A stretch of 20,000 nucleotides of DNA from Theodoxus fluviatilis. Taxonomy: Eukaryota; Mollusca; Gastropoda; Cycloneritida; Neritidae. The notes under the pieces are model-generated. The model saw nothing but the letters and a program-made list of their open reading frames with translations. It was not told the origin of the DNA and searched no databases. Below, piece after piece: positions 9,009-19,603 of the stretch. Location: contig JAWQFJ010016713.1 in NCBI GenBank assembly GCA_034096865.1, forward strand, positions 55,001 to 75,000, given 5' to 3'. The position numbers and the translations under genes were made by a program. How positions within the stretch are numbered: the first letter of the stretch is position 1; every line of letters starts with the position of its first letter.

Positions 9009-9939
9009 TTCCACAGCCCCAGGTAATAAGGCAGCCTTCACACAGCCCCAGGTAATAAGGCAGCCTTCACACAGCCCCAGGTAATAAGGCAGCCTTCACA
9101 CAGCCCCAGGTAATAAGGCAGCCTTCACACAGCCCCAGGTAATAAGGCAGCCTTCACACAGCCCCAGGTAATAAGGCAGCCTTCACACAACCCCAGGTAA
9201 TAAGGCAGCCTTCACACAGCCCCAGGTAATAAGGCAGCCTTCACACAGCCCCAGGTAATAAGGCAGCCTTCACACAGCCCCAGGTAATAAGGCAGCCTTC
9301 ACACAGCCCCAGGTAATAAGGCAGCCTTCACACAGCCCCAGGTAATAAGGCAGCCTTCACACAGCCCCAGGTAATAAGGCAGCCTTCACACAGCCCAGGT
9401 AATAAGGCAGCCTTCACACAGCCCCAGGTAATAAGGCAGCCTTCACACAGCCCCAGGTAATAAGGCAGCCTTCACACAGCCCCAGGTAATAAGGCAGCCT
9501 TCACACAGCCCCAGGTAATAAGGCAGCCTTCACACAGCCCCAGGTAATAAGGCAGCCTTCACACAGCCCCAGGTAATAAGGCAGCCTTCACACAGCCCCA
9601 GGTAATAAGGCAGCCTTCACACAGCCCCAGGTAGTAAGGCAGCCTTCACACAGCCCCAGGTAATAAGGCAGCCTTCACACAGCCCCAGGTAATAAGGCAG
9701 CCTTCACACAGCCCCAGGTAATAAGGCAGCCTTCACACAACCCCAGGTAATAAGGCAGCCTTCACACAGCCCCAGGTAATAAGACAGCCTTCACACAGCC
9801 CCAGGTAATAAGGCAGCCTTCACACAGCCCCAGGTAATAAGGCAGCCTTCACACAACCCCAGGTAATAAGGCAGCCTTCACACAGCCCCAGGTAATAAGG
9901 CAGCCTTCACACAGCCCCAGGTAATAAGGCAGCCTTTAT
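9009..9939. repeat. 29-bp tandem array, 32 copies, splice-site-like unit
   Basis: The unit AGGTAATAAGGCAGCCTTCA plus CACAGCCCC repeats from 9021 to 9919 with a strict 29-base period. One unit is 28 bases, having lost a C near 9396. Only about five single-base variants are seen: GTAGTAAG once near 9632, CACAACCCC three times and AAGACAG once. This near-identity implies recent expansion or ongoing homogenisation. Each unit contains CAG/GTAATA (donor-like), TTCACACAG (acceptor-like) and the hyphenated palindrome AAGGCAGCCTT. There are no spacers between copies, so it is a minisatellite. Confidence 0.95.
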
Positions 9940-10047
9940 ATGATCAGAGATAACTGTTAAATGATGATGAAGTCATTAACCTGACAAACTGCATATAAAA
10001 AAACAGAGCAGCTGCTGATAAAAGCTGTGCAACAAAGTGGCCTTTTT

Positions 10048-10263
10048 GATAATGATAATATTTAATTTTTGTCCCTTTTGAGGAAATTATCTTGGGGAAT
10101 TTCAAGCCTAGTCGTCACTGTGCAGTGCCCAGTGACCTGTTTTACTCCTCAATAGGAGAGGTACCTTGCCCAAGGATGCAACTCTTGGATGTGTGCAGCT
10201 TTGAACACTGCACCCATTAGCTGCGAGTGACTGCAAGTCAAACACTGTATCTGCTCGGCTACA
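10048..10263 (-). mobile_element. tRNA-derived SINE-like element
   Basis: Read on the minus strand from 10262, the sequence GTAGCCGAGCAGATACAG matches an A-box (TRGCNNAGYNGG, one mismatch). TTTGACTTGCAGTCACT follows where an anticodon arm belongs, and GTTCAAAGC lies about 50 bases on at the B-box position (degenerate). The body contains GCATCCTTGGGCAAGG, a word I associate with dispersed invertebrate SINE-like repeats (from memory). The end is AT-rich with ATTATCATTATC, like a short SINE tail. The B-box is too degenerate for a working tRNA gene. The outer limits are approximate. Confidence 0.5.
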
Positions 10264-10631
10264 ATAAACCTGGAATGGATGCACAAAACTGCACAGACAA
10301 CACACGTGGTCTACAGATGAGATTACTGATGGACAAGCAGCATTGAGGTGGCTTAATGAAATGGGACTGAAAGCTGAAACAGAAGCACTTCTCAGGTACT
10401 TCCCAAGTAGACACCCAAAGCTGAAGTGTTGAAATGTTACAAAGCTCGCAGTGGACTGAAGGCAGGATGTGGTGTGGTGCCACATGTACATGTATATGTA
10501 CAAGATGCTGTGTTGATGTGTAGAGGACTGTATTTGTGAATATAAGAGAGTGTTTACAAGACAATGTGTTGTGTGTAGAATATTAGAATGCTGTGTTTTT
10601 TTGTACGAGACTTTGTGCTTGTGTGGTGCAG
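10264..10631. other. Intron 4, right part, no feature seen
   Basis: Unique sequence leading to a T-rich stretch (GTTTTTTTGTACGAG) and the exon e acceptor GTGGTGCAG. Nothing coding or repetitive is recognised. Confidence 0.55.
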
Positions 10632-10757
10632 GAGATATCAGACGAGTGGTCACTGCCCCCTGGTGTTTGTGGTGAGTGACACGGGCAGTGGGGACGCCAT
10701 CCTGCGCTCCCTCTTTCCTCGTAGCCTGCAGGAGGACATCGGGCTCCAGAGCATCAG
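10632..10757 (+). CDS. RAD17: RAD17 exon e (sensor-1 strand)
   Basis: The 126-bp exon starts with the third base of an arginine codon, then encodes YQTSGHCPLVFVVSDTGSGD, an LRSLFPRSLQEDIGLQSI segment and two bases of a serine codon. It corresponds to the vertebrate CPLIFIISDSLSGD and LLFPKEIQEE region. The VVSDTGSGD strand occupies the sensor-1 position of the AAA+ fold. The acceptor is GGTGCAG and the donor CAG/GTACGG. Phase 2 on both sides keeps the reading frame. The 4.6-kb intron after it is the largest in the window and holds two retroelement remnants. Confidence 0.94.
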
Positions 10758-10796
10758 GTACGGACACCACTCCACACTGCTCCTCCATTCTGTCTC

Positions 10797-11270
<474 letters not shown>

Positions 11271-11800
11271 CTTGCATGGTTGTGCATTGGTCAGAGACAG
11301 ACGTATGTCAGCGAAGCTTTGCCTAGTCCAACGGTGTGTATAGTGTGTGATATTGAGAGCAACACACAGTGAGCAGACAGTGAGAAAGCAGAAGGGAGAT
11401 TATTGGACTTGGATCTGAGGTGAACCATTTGCTCCAAATGGGAGGCAGAAGTTACTGCATGGACCTGACCAGAGGGGCATGTTGCGTGGTCTCCATGTCC
11501 ACCTGGGCCTCCCTTTCCTGTCTGAGACTTGGTGTGGTGCCAGGTGGCCGTGGTCCTCCTCTCTGCAAGTGCCATGTCAAGTGTCAGAGCATTTAAACGT
11601 GCATAAACGATGTCTATGGCAAAGAAAACATTTTCTTAGCGTCTATCAACACAACATGGGGCGCAGAAGATTAACAAATGAAGCGCTGCACTACATCTGT
11701 AGGTGCTCGGAAGAGGCAAAAAGCGCTCAATTCTCACCCCAACCCTAGAAAGTCCCAGGTGGGAAAGAATACATCAATTTAGGCAAGTTGTCTAAACGCA
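11271..11800. other. Intron 5, left part, no feature seen
   Basis: Mixed unique sequence. The right part (about 11740-11810) may include the 3' untranslated end of the antisense retroelement that follows, but no poly-A or short tandem tail marks a clean boundary. Confidence 0.45.
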
Positions 11801-11810
11801 GCCGCCAGGA

Positions 11811-12752
11811 TCAGGGGCGGGGAAAACCCCTCGGCTTTGGGTCACGGGCAGCCTCACGCTTGGCCGACGATGTGATCGCGAACGCGTTGCCCCTCACAAT
11901 TGACAGCGAGATTCTCTGGAAAAGGAACTGTGTCTGGCGTGAGTCATCTGTCGACAGTGCAATCCGTTGGCCGATCTCTCGGATGAGTTCCGTTGCTGCC
12001 GGTCCGACTACTCCGGTTGTTTCAACAGCAAACGGGACGAAGTGGTACCTTTCCGAGATAGAGGCGTACTTCCTCCTCTTCGAACCTTCGGCTGTCCGGC
12101 AGGCGTTCCCTGGGTCGATAGCAGAATCTGTCATTGAAGACGGCGCGAAAGAGTCAGAGCAGGTGGCGTCCCAAACAAGTGACTTGCCGTTCTTAAATGG
12201 GAAGACAGTCATGCCGTCGGGGCGTCGCCCATCTCCTCTGTCGAGGCCAACCGGTTCCATAACGGAGTACAGGCCTGCGGAGTCGAGCGACCGTTTGATG
12301 ACATCGTTGAGAGCGGCGTGGCGTGGGAATCTCCCGGCACTGTAGCGGCATGAAAGCGGATGCAAGCCGTAGGTGTCGACCGTCTTGCCGCATCGACAGG
12401 GGTGGCTCTGGCACATCTGCTGGCCGAGGCGGAGAGAGACAGCAATCCTGAGCGTCTCGTCGTCTAGGAGGGTGCCGAGCGAAGTGGCGGGAATGGCGTG
12501 TAACCAGCATCCGCTGTTCGGTTGTGCGGCCGAGCCCAGACAAACCAAACGATGCTGGTTAAGACGGGGTCTGAGCTCGTTCGCGACAGCTCGACTGGCA
12601 GTGCGATCCCAACTGTGCTGGGATTCCGGGATATCGGCATATGGGAGCCCCTTCTGTCTCCAACGGCCGAGAGCGTCCTCTGCGTCCACTGGAGATGAAT
12701 CGCCGTCCGTGTCAGAGAGAGATGTCTGCTGCTGCTTGTGTGCATCTCAGCT
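11811..12752 (-). mobile_element. C-terminal fragment of an R2-like (restriction-like endonuclease) non-LTR retroelement
   Basis: One open frame on the minus strand, with no usable ATG at its head, encodes about 310 residues. Counting from the codon at 12689, there is WLHAIP and LGTLLDDETLRIAVSLRLG (residues 62-89). A zinc-knuckle candidate follows with C98, C100, H110 and C114, then RRPDGMTVF (P157, D158) and LVWDATCSD (D174), then RRKYASISERY (K207, Y208). CxC-x9-H-x3-C followed by PD-(n)-D and a KY segment is the layout of the C-terminal zinc knuckle and restriction-like endonuclease of R2-clade elements (family knowledge). I recognise close relatives as a common retroelement tail in marine invertebrates. 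The reverse transcriptase is absent, so this is a 5'-truncated copy. It is GC-rich (CGTCGTC, GCCGCC) unlike its AT-rich neighbour. The frame is unbroken, so insertion was fairly recent or the fragment is constrained. Confidence 0.72.
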
Positions 12753-12898
12753 GCCATAGAGTTGCTGGCCCTAGCAAGCTATTCACTTGTGGGGGAAGTC
12801 TTTCTTGAGTTAACATGAACTTATTTCCTTTTACTTTTGTTCTGTTTAAATGTGTATGTGATGTGCAGGCACCTGCATACATGTGCATGTGCATGTGT

Positions 12899-12917
12899 GT
12901 ATGTACATGTGTGTTTT

Positions 12918-12960
<43 letters not shown>

Positions 12961-12964
12961 GTGA

Positions 12965-13000
<36 letters not shown>
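12899..13000. repeat. GT then GA microsatellite
   Basis: Interrupted (GT)n to about 12980, then (GA)n at 12981-13000, which ends exactly where the tail of the LINE fragment begins. The 140 bases before it hold repeated ATGTGCATGTGC words and no gene. Confidence 0.93.
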
Positions 13001-15348
<2,348 letters not shown>

Positions 15349-15405
15349 TCTGTACAGAAGAGGAGAGGGCTGTGTCAATGAGTAGTGTGCATATTGGTGT
15401 TGCAG

Positions 15406-15475
15406 CTTCAACCCAGTGGCACCCACCATGATGGTGAAAGTGCTGTCACGCATCGCTGCCCAGGAGGCCTCCAGG
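15406..15475 (+). CDS. RAD17: RAD17 exon f (FNPVAPTMM)
   Basis: The 70-bp exon begins with the third base of a serine codon and then encodes FNPVAPTMMVKVLSRIAAQE followed by ASR. It corresponds to the vertebrate SFNPVAPTIMMKFLNRI segment, one of the best-conserved RAD17 blocks. The acceptor TGTTGCAG has a poor pyrimidine tract because the upstream sequence is purine-rich (GAGGAGAGGGC and (GA)n). The donor is AGG/GTCAGT. It enters in phase 2 and leaves in phase 0. This weak 3' splice site just after a long GA tract makes the exon a candidate for regulated or inefficient inclusion (inference). Confidence 0.94.
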
Positions 15476-15652
15476 GTCAGTGGAACTCCATCTGTCTTGC
15501 ACTTTCTCTCTCTCTCATGAGACATGAGTTTTGATCCATAGCATGCACCAACAACCACTGCCCTCAAAGTCATCCCTGATGGAAGAAAACCTTAATGCTC
15601 ATGTTTGCTCTGATGACACATGCTGTGACAGTGATATGAATAGCCCTCTGTG

Positions 15653-16395
15653 ACTGTTCCCACTGTGACTGTGCTCACTGTGACTGTTCCCACTGTGACT
15701 GTTTCCACTGTGACTGTTCCCACTGTGACTGTTCCCACTGTGACTGTTCCCACTGTGACTGTTGCCACTGTGACTGTTCCCACTGTGACTATGCCCACTG
15801 TGACTGTTCCCACTGTGACTATGCACACTGTGACTGTTGCCACTGTGACTGTTGCCACTGTGACTGTTGCCACTGTGACTGTTCCCACTGTGACTGTTCC
15901 CACTGTGACTGTTCCCACTGTGACTGTGCCACTGTGACTGTTCCCACTGTGACTGTTCCCACTGTGACTGTTCCCACTGTGACTATGCACACTGTGACTG
16001 TTGCCACTGTGACTGTTGTCACTGTGACTGTTCCCACTGTGACTGTTCCCACTGTGACTGTTCCCACTATGACTGTGCCACTGTGACTGTTCCCACTGTG
16101 ACTATGCCCACTGTGGCTGTTCCCACTGTGACTATGCACACTGTGACTGTTCCCACTGTGACTGCCACTGTGACTGTTCCCACTGTGACTGTTCCCACTG
16201 TGACTTCCCCCACTGTGACTGTTCCCACTGTGACTGTTCCCACTGTGACTGTTCCCACTGTGACTTCCCCCATTGTGACTTCCCCCATTGTGACTGCCCT
16301 CTGTGACTGTGCCCACTGTGACTGTTCCCATTGTGACTGCCCCCACTCTGTCTCCATTGCGACTGTACCCACTGTGACTGTGTACTGAGTGTGTC
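15653..16395. repeat. 15-bp minisatellite CTGTGACTGTTCCCA
   Basis: About fifty units of CTGTGACTGTTCCCA with TTGCCA, ATGCCCA, ATGCACA and TTCCCCCA variants and occasional loss of three bases. Because the period is a multiple of 3, long frames (TVTVPTV plus strand; SHSGNSHSG and TVTVGTV minus strand) stay open. They are not genes. Confidence 0.95.
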
Positions 16396-16790
16396 CACTG
16401 TGAATATTTCCACTGTGACTGACTGTCCACTGTGTCTGTGTTGTGAATGTCCACTGTGAATATCTCCACTGTTGTGACTGTTCACTGTGACTGTTGTGAC
16501 TATCCACTGTGACTGTGTTGTGACTGTTCACTGTGACTGTTGTGACTGTCCACTGTGACTGTGTTGTGACTATCCACTGTGACTGTATTGTTACTGTCCA
16601 CTGTGACTGTGTTGTGACTATCCACTGTGACTGTGTTGTGACTGTCCACTGTGACTGTGTTGTGACTGTCCACTGTGACTGTGTTGTGACTGTCCACTGT
16701 GACTGTGTTGTGACTGTCCACTGTGACTGTGTTGTTACTGTCCACTGTGACTGTGCTCATTGTGCTAGTGCCTGTGTTCACTGTGTGGGA
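16396..16790. repeat. 24-bp minisatellite related to the 15-bp array
   Basis: The unit TGTGTTGTGACTGTCCACTG plus TGAC (24 bp) runs to about 16760, then breaks into TGTGCTCATTGTGC variants about 20 bases before the RAD17 exon g acceptor. It shares the core CACTGTGACTGT with the preceding 15-bp array, so one probably arose from the other. Confidence 0.93.
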
Positions 16791-16807
16791 CTGTGCTGTG
16801 GCCACAG

Positions 16808-16913
16808 GTGGGAGGGAGTCCACCCTCCAAGCTGGTGATAGACTACCTGGCCACCTCCAGTGCTGGGGACCTTCGCTCCGCCATCAACAGTCTGCAGTTT
16901 GCCTGCAGTCAGG
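16808..16913 (+). CDS. RAD17: RAD17 exon g (sensor-2 helix)
   Basis: The 106-bp exon encodes VGGSPPSKLVIDYLATSSAG, then DLRSAINSLQFACSQ and one base of the next codon. GDLRSAINSLQF is almost identical to the vertebrate GDIRSAINSLQF. In AAA+ clamp loaders this helix supplies the sensor-2 arginine that contacts the ATP gamma-phosphate. The acceptor is GTGGCCACAG and the donor CAG-G/GTCAGT. It enters in phase 0 and leaves in phase 1. The linker before LVIDYL is a few residues shorter than in vertebrates. Confidence 0.95.
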
Positions 16914-16929
16914 GTCAGTTTCTACTCTG

Positions 16930-16930
16930 C

Positions 16931-16985
<55 letters not shown>

Positions 16986-16992
16986 TGTGTGT

Positions 16993-17042
<50 letters not shown>

Positions 17043-17093
17043 AGGGTGTGTGTGTGTGTGTGTGTGTAGTGTATGGTGTGTGTGTGTTGAATG

Positions 17094-17130
<37 letters not shown>

Positions 17131-17245
17131 GTATGGTGTGTGTGTGTTGTATGGTGTGTGTGTGTATGTGTGTGTGTGTGTGGTGTGTGTTTGTGTGTGT
17201 GTGTGTATGTGTGTGTGTGTGCATGTGTGCATGTGTGTTGTGTAT

Positions 17246-17291
<46 letters not shown>

Positions 17292-17369
17292 TGTATTGTG
17301 TTTGTGGTGTCTGTTTTGTGTGTGTGTGTGTGTGGTGTATGGTGTGTGTGTGTGTGTGTGTGTGTGTGT
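16930..17369. repeat. GT-rich microsatellite block, left copy
   Basis: Long (GT)n broken by distinctive words: GGAGGGTGTG at 17040, GTTGTATGGTG, GGTGTGTGTTTGTG, GCATGTGTG, GTTGTGTATGGGTG, GGTGTATTGTG and GGTGTCTG. The same words recur in the same order beyond the hAT-like element, so this is one of two diverged copies. Long frames of V/C or T/H are artefacts. Confidence 0.93.
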
Positions 17370-17652
17370 CAGACCTGTGCACTTGTACAAAAAAATCGTA
17401 CAATGTACGATTTTTGAAGCATTGTGCAACTGGTATTCACGATCTCACGATTTTTTTCGGCCCCCAAAAATCTCACGATTTTGCGCTTATTTTCGGCATT
17501 ATTTCGGTCATAAAACGCTTGCTCGGCGTGAGCCTTTGTCCGATGCGTCGCGCGCTGCTTTTGGCCTAAGCCTTTGAAATTGTCCAACCAGCGATTAGCT
17601 TTAATTCCACTCCTTTACCGCCATTTCTGGTTTAACCTCATGGTTGGAAAGC

Positions 17653-18051
17653 ATGGAGAAGCGAGGAGAAAAGCGTCTACACGAAACTGATGATGAAGAA
17701 GAAAATCCGAGTCGGAATGAGAAACAGAAACTGAAAAAACCGAAAATTGTGTACCAGCAAAGATACAAGCAACTTTACGAGAAGGAATTTTCTGTGTGCG
17801 CTTCCAAAAAAGGATCGCACTTCGCTTTTTGCAAAGCATGTGTGACGGACATAAATATCGCTCATGGAGGTGCCTCTGACATTAAGAAACTCATGAAGTC
17901 GGAGAAGCACATGGCCAACACGAATCAGAATGAAAAAGAACAAAAAACTAAACAACCGACGCTTGAAACAATGTTTGCACCAAAACTCAAGCTTGAGGAG
18001 CAAACCACATCGCCGAGAACAATCTATCTTTGGCCATCACCGACCAGTTGA
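17653..18051 (+). pseudogene. N-terminal part of a hAT-type transposase with BED/TTF-like finger
   Basis: The first ATG is at 17653; an upstream in-frame TTG is not needed. The reading encodes a charged N-terminus with a KLKKPK basic patch (possible nuclear signal), then YQQRYKQLYEKEFSVC, AFCKACVTDINIAHGGASDI and KLMKSEKHM. C60, C63 and H86 fit the zinc ligands, but where the family usually has a first histidine this copy has leucine (L80). A Q/T-rich TLETMF linker follows. Near 18000-18012 a frame change is needed to continue into LSLAITDQLTAAIPKMFPDS (18024-18083), a segment I recognise from KIAA1586/ZBED-like hAT proteins, after which GCAA/GTAAGT could be a donor. It is probably non-functional. 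A domesticated short protein is possible but unsupported. Confidence 0.6.
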
Positions 18052-18452
18052 CAGCGGCGATACCAAAAATGTTCCCTGATTCGCAAATTGCAGCAAGTAA
18101 GTACTTCTATTTGTCATTTTTGTATTTTTAAAAATTTCACTGCAGAAAGGATGACAGAAAACAGGTGTTATTGCTTTGTGATATTAATTTGCGCATTAAA
18201 TGACGTCCCGTCGTCTGCTGCAAGTACAAGTGTCCATTGATAGATCTAGTGATTTTCAGGATATTTTTAAAACTGAAGTTCAACTCAACAGTCAATTATT
18301 ATACAATTTACATTTTTTGCTCTTTTCAGCAGTATAAAGTACAATACAGTTAGAACATGTTGACGTTCTTTTCTAACATAGCTACATTGCAGTGGAAGAA
18401 ATATGGAAAAAGTTGTGATATTTATTTGAAATAATGATAATGGTATAAGAAT

Positions 18453-18614
18453 GTGACTGAGCAGAGGGCCTCTCTGCAGCAAAACACCACAGAAGCTCTT
18501 ATGGTGGTCAAGGCCATCCCAGGGTCTTGTATTGATTTAGAGAGGCAGCTTTCTAGTGAGACCCTTGGCATGCTGAAGAGTGCTCACTACAAAAGAAACC
18601 AAGTAATGAAGTAG
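18453..18614 (+). pseudogene. Possible C-terminal remnant of the hAT transposase
   Basis: A short open frame reads VTEQRASLQQNTTEALMVVK, continues through LERQLSSETLGMLKSAHYKR and ends at a TAG at 18612. The EAL-VVK pattern followed by a short helix near a stop resembles the tail of hAT dimerisation domains. The order relative to the N-terminal ORF and the terminal repeat fits. The match is by eye and weak. Confidence 0.35.
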
Positions 18615-18687
18615 GGACCTAGGGTGTCAATGAGAAGTGAATTGAACAAGTGCTGTGAATGTGTCAAGGCTACAGATGATTATGCTG

Positions 18688-18705
18688 AATAAAGGCAGCC
18701 TTTAT
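18688..18705 (+). terminator. AATAAA overlapping a perfect hairpin, probable element 3' end
   Basis: AATAAA at 18688-18693 overlaps ATAAAGGC-A-GCCTTTAT (18689-18705), an exact 8-bp inverted repeat with one central base. It lies about 75 bases after the stop of the C-terminal remnant, which is where a transposon polyadenylation signal would be expected. Confidence 0.4.
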
Positions 18706-18860
18706 CAGAACTGAAAAGGTGTGTGTGTGTTGTGTTTTTGTGTCGTGTTGGAGTTCCAGGGTGTGTGTTGTGTTTTTGTGTCGTTTGAAGTTCGAGAAAA
18801 AATCTTCTGATTTTTCACCCAGAATCTTCTGATTTTGAAAATCTAGGGTGCACAGGTCTG

Positions 18861-19031
18861 GTGTGTGTGTGTGTTTTGTATGGAGGGTGTGTGTGTGTAA
18901 TGTATGGTGTGTCTGTGTGTGTGTGTGTTGTATGGTGTATGTGTGTTGTATGGTGTGTGTGTGTGTGTGTGTGTGTGTGGTGTATGGTGTGTGTTTGTGT
19001 GTGTGTGTGTGTGTGCATGTGTGTTGTGTAT

Positions 19032-19067
<36 letters not shown>

Positions 19068-19241
19068 TGTATTGTGTGTGTGGTGTCTGTTGTGTGTGTG
19101 TGGTGTGGTGTATGGTGTGTGGTATATGGTGTGTGTGTGTGTGAGTTTGGTGTATGGTGTGTGTGTCTGTGGTGTATGGTGTGTGTGTGTGGTGTATGGT
19201 GTGTGTGTGTGTATGTGAGTGTGTGTGTGTGTGTGTGTGTG

Positions 19242-19300
<59 letters not shown>
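18861..19300. repeat. GT-rich block, right copy, ending in (GA)n
   Basis: GT repeats with the same interrupting words as the left block (GGAGGGTGTG at 18892, TTGTATGGTG, GGTGTGTGTTTGTG, GCATGTGTGTTGTGTATGGGTG, GGTGTATTGTG, GGTGTCTG). These are followed by extra GGTGTATGGTGTG units and a pure (GA)n run at about 19243-19299. Confidence 0.93.
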
Positions 19301-19302
<2 letters not shown>

Positions 19303-19423
19303 CTTTGTATTAGCTAGAGGGCCATTTGAGGCTGCAAATCCAATGTTTCAATGGTTTTTCTTTAGATAAACTCAATTGAAAAATGATAGATAAAATTGAC
19401 AAGCTGCCATGTTGTCTCTTCAG

Positions 19424-19603
19424 ACACTGCGGACCTAAACAGGACCCAAGTCCAAGCCAGGAAGGGGGGGTCGGGCCGCCGCCTGAAGTACGGGGGTGGG
19501 GGGGCCAAGGAGGAGGGGCAGGAGGGAGGAGGCCAGGCTCTGGGAACCCGAGACAACTCCTGCTTCCTCTACCACGCTGTGGGCAAAGTCCTCTACTGCA
19601 AAC
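19424..19603 (+). CDS. RAD17: RAD17 exon h (glycine-rich linker to AVGKVLYCKR)
   Basis: The exon enters in phase 1 (G+AC gives aspartate) and encodes TADLNRTQVQARKGGSGRRL, a glycine/glutamate-rich linker (KYGGGGAKEEGQEGGG) and DNSCFLYHAVGKVLYCK, ending on the first base of the following arginine codon. The end matches the vertebrate FRALGKILYCKR block at the start of the lid/collar region, and the linker replaces the basic KKGMSLK-KSKRRKK segment. The acceptor is TTGTCTCTTCAG and the donor AAAC/GTAGGT. The last ~32 bases and the donor are the first copy of a 52-bp tandem array that continues to the window end. Only the first donor keeps the family frame; the second would shift it, and reading past the second meets TAG at 19657. 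Confidence 0.88.

Larger units (their letters stand above)
17370..18860 (+). mobile_element. hAT-like DNA transposon, internally deleted (1491 bp)
   Basis: CAGACCTGTGCAC at 17370-17382 is perfectly inverted at 18848-18860. Ends beginning CAG with flanking 8-bp duplications are typical of hAT. Here GTGTGTGT flanks both sides, but the insertion is in a GT microsatellite, so the duplication proves little. Inside is an ORF with a BED/TTF-like zinc finger and a short C-terminal remnant in the same orientation, with the catalytic core missing between them. Subterminal repeats include CACGATTTTT words near the left end and TCTTCTGATTTT twice near the right end. A perfect hairpin AAAAATCGTAC/GTACGATTTTT lies at 17391-17415. 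These are the usual places for transposase binding (inference). Confidence 0.75.

Noticed and set aside
8408..9041. Serine- and histidine-rich minus-strand frames
   Set aside because: They are produced by the 41-bp and GAT/GAA repeats and overlap RAD17 exon d in antisense.
9009..9939. CRISPR-like array of 29-base repeats
   Set aside because: The repeats are contiguous with no unique spacers, and the context is a eukaryotic intron.
10200..10262. A functional tRNA gene on the minus strand
   Set aside because: The A-box and anticodon-like arm are visible, but the B-box is degenerate and the acceptor stem does not pair. A SINE head is more likely.
10108..10788. 226-codon minus-strand frame
   Set aside because: It runs antisense over exon e and the SINE-like element, and has no recognisable domain.
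15592..16531. Histidine-serine-glycine and Thr-Val-rich frames on both strands
   Set aside because: These are translations of the 15-bp minisatellite. Several overlapping frames on both strands are equally long.
16884..17577. Long Cys-Val and His-Thr frames in GT repeats, also at 1595-2127 and 18815-19313
   Set aside because: They are dinucleotide-repeat artefacts with no unique coding content.
17362..18868. GTGTGTGT on both sides as proof of an 8-bp hAT target duplication
   Set aside because: Both flanks are GT microsatellite, so the match is expected whether or not a duplication occurred. Only the terminal inverted repeats are used as evidence.
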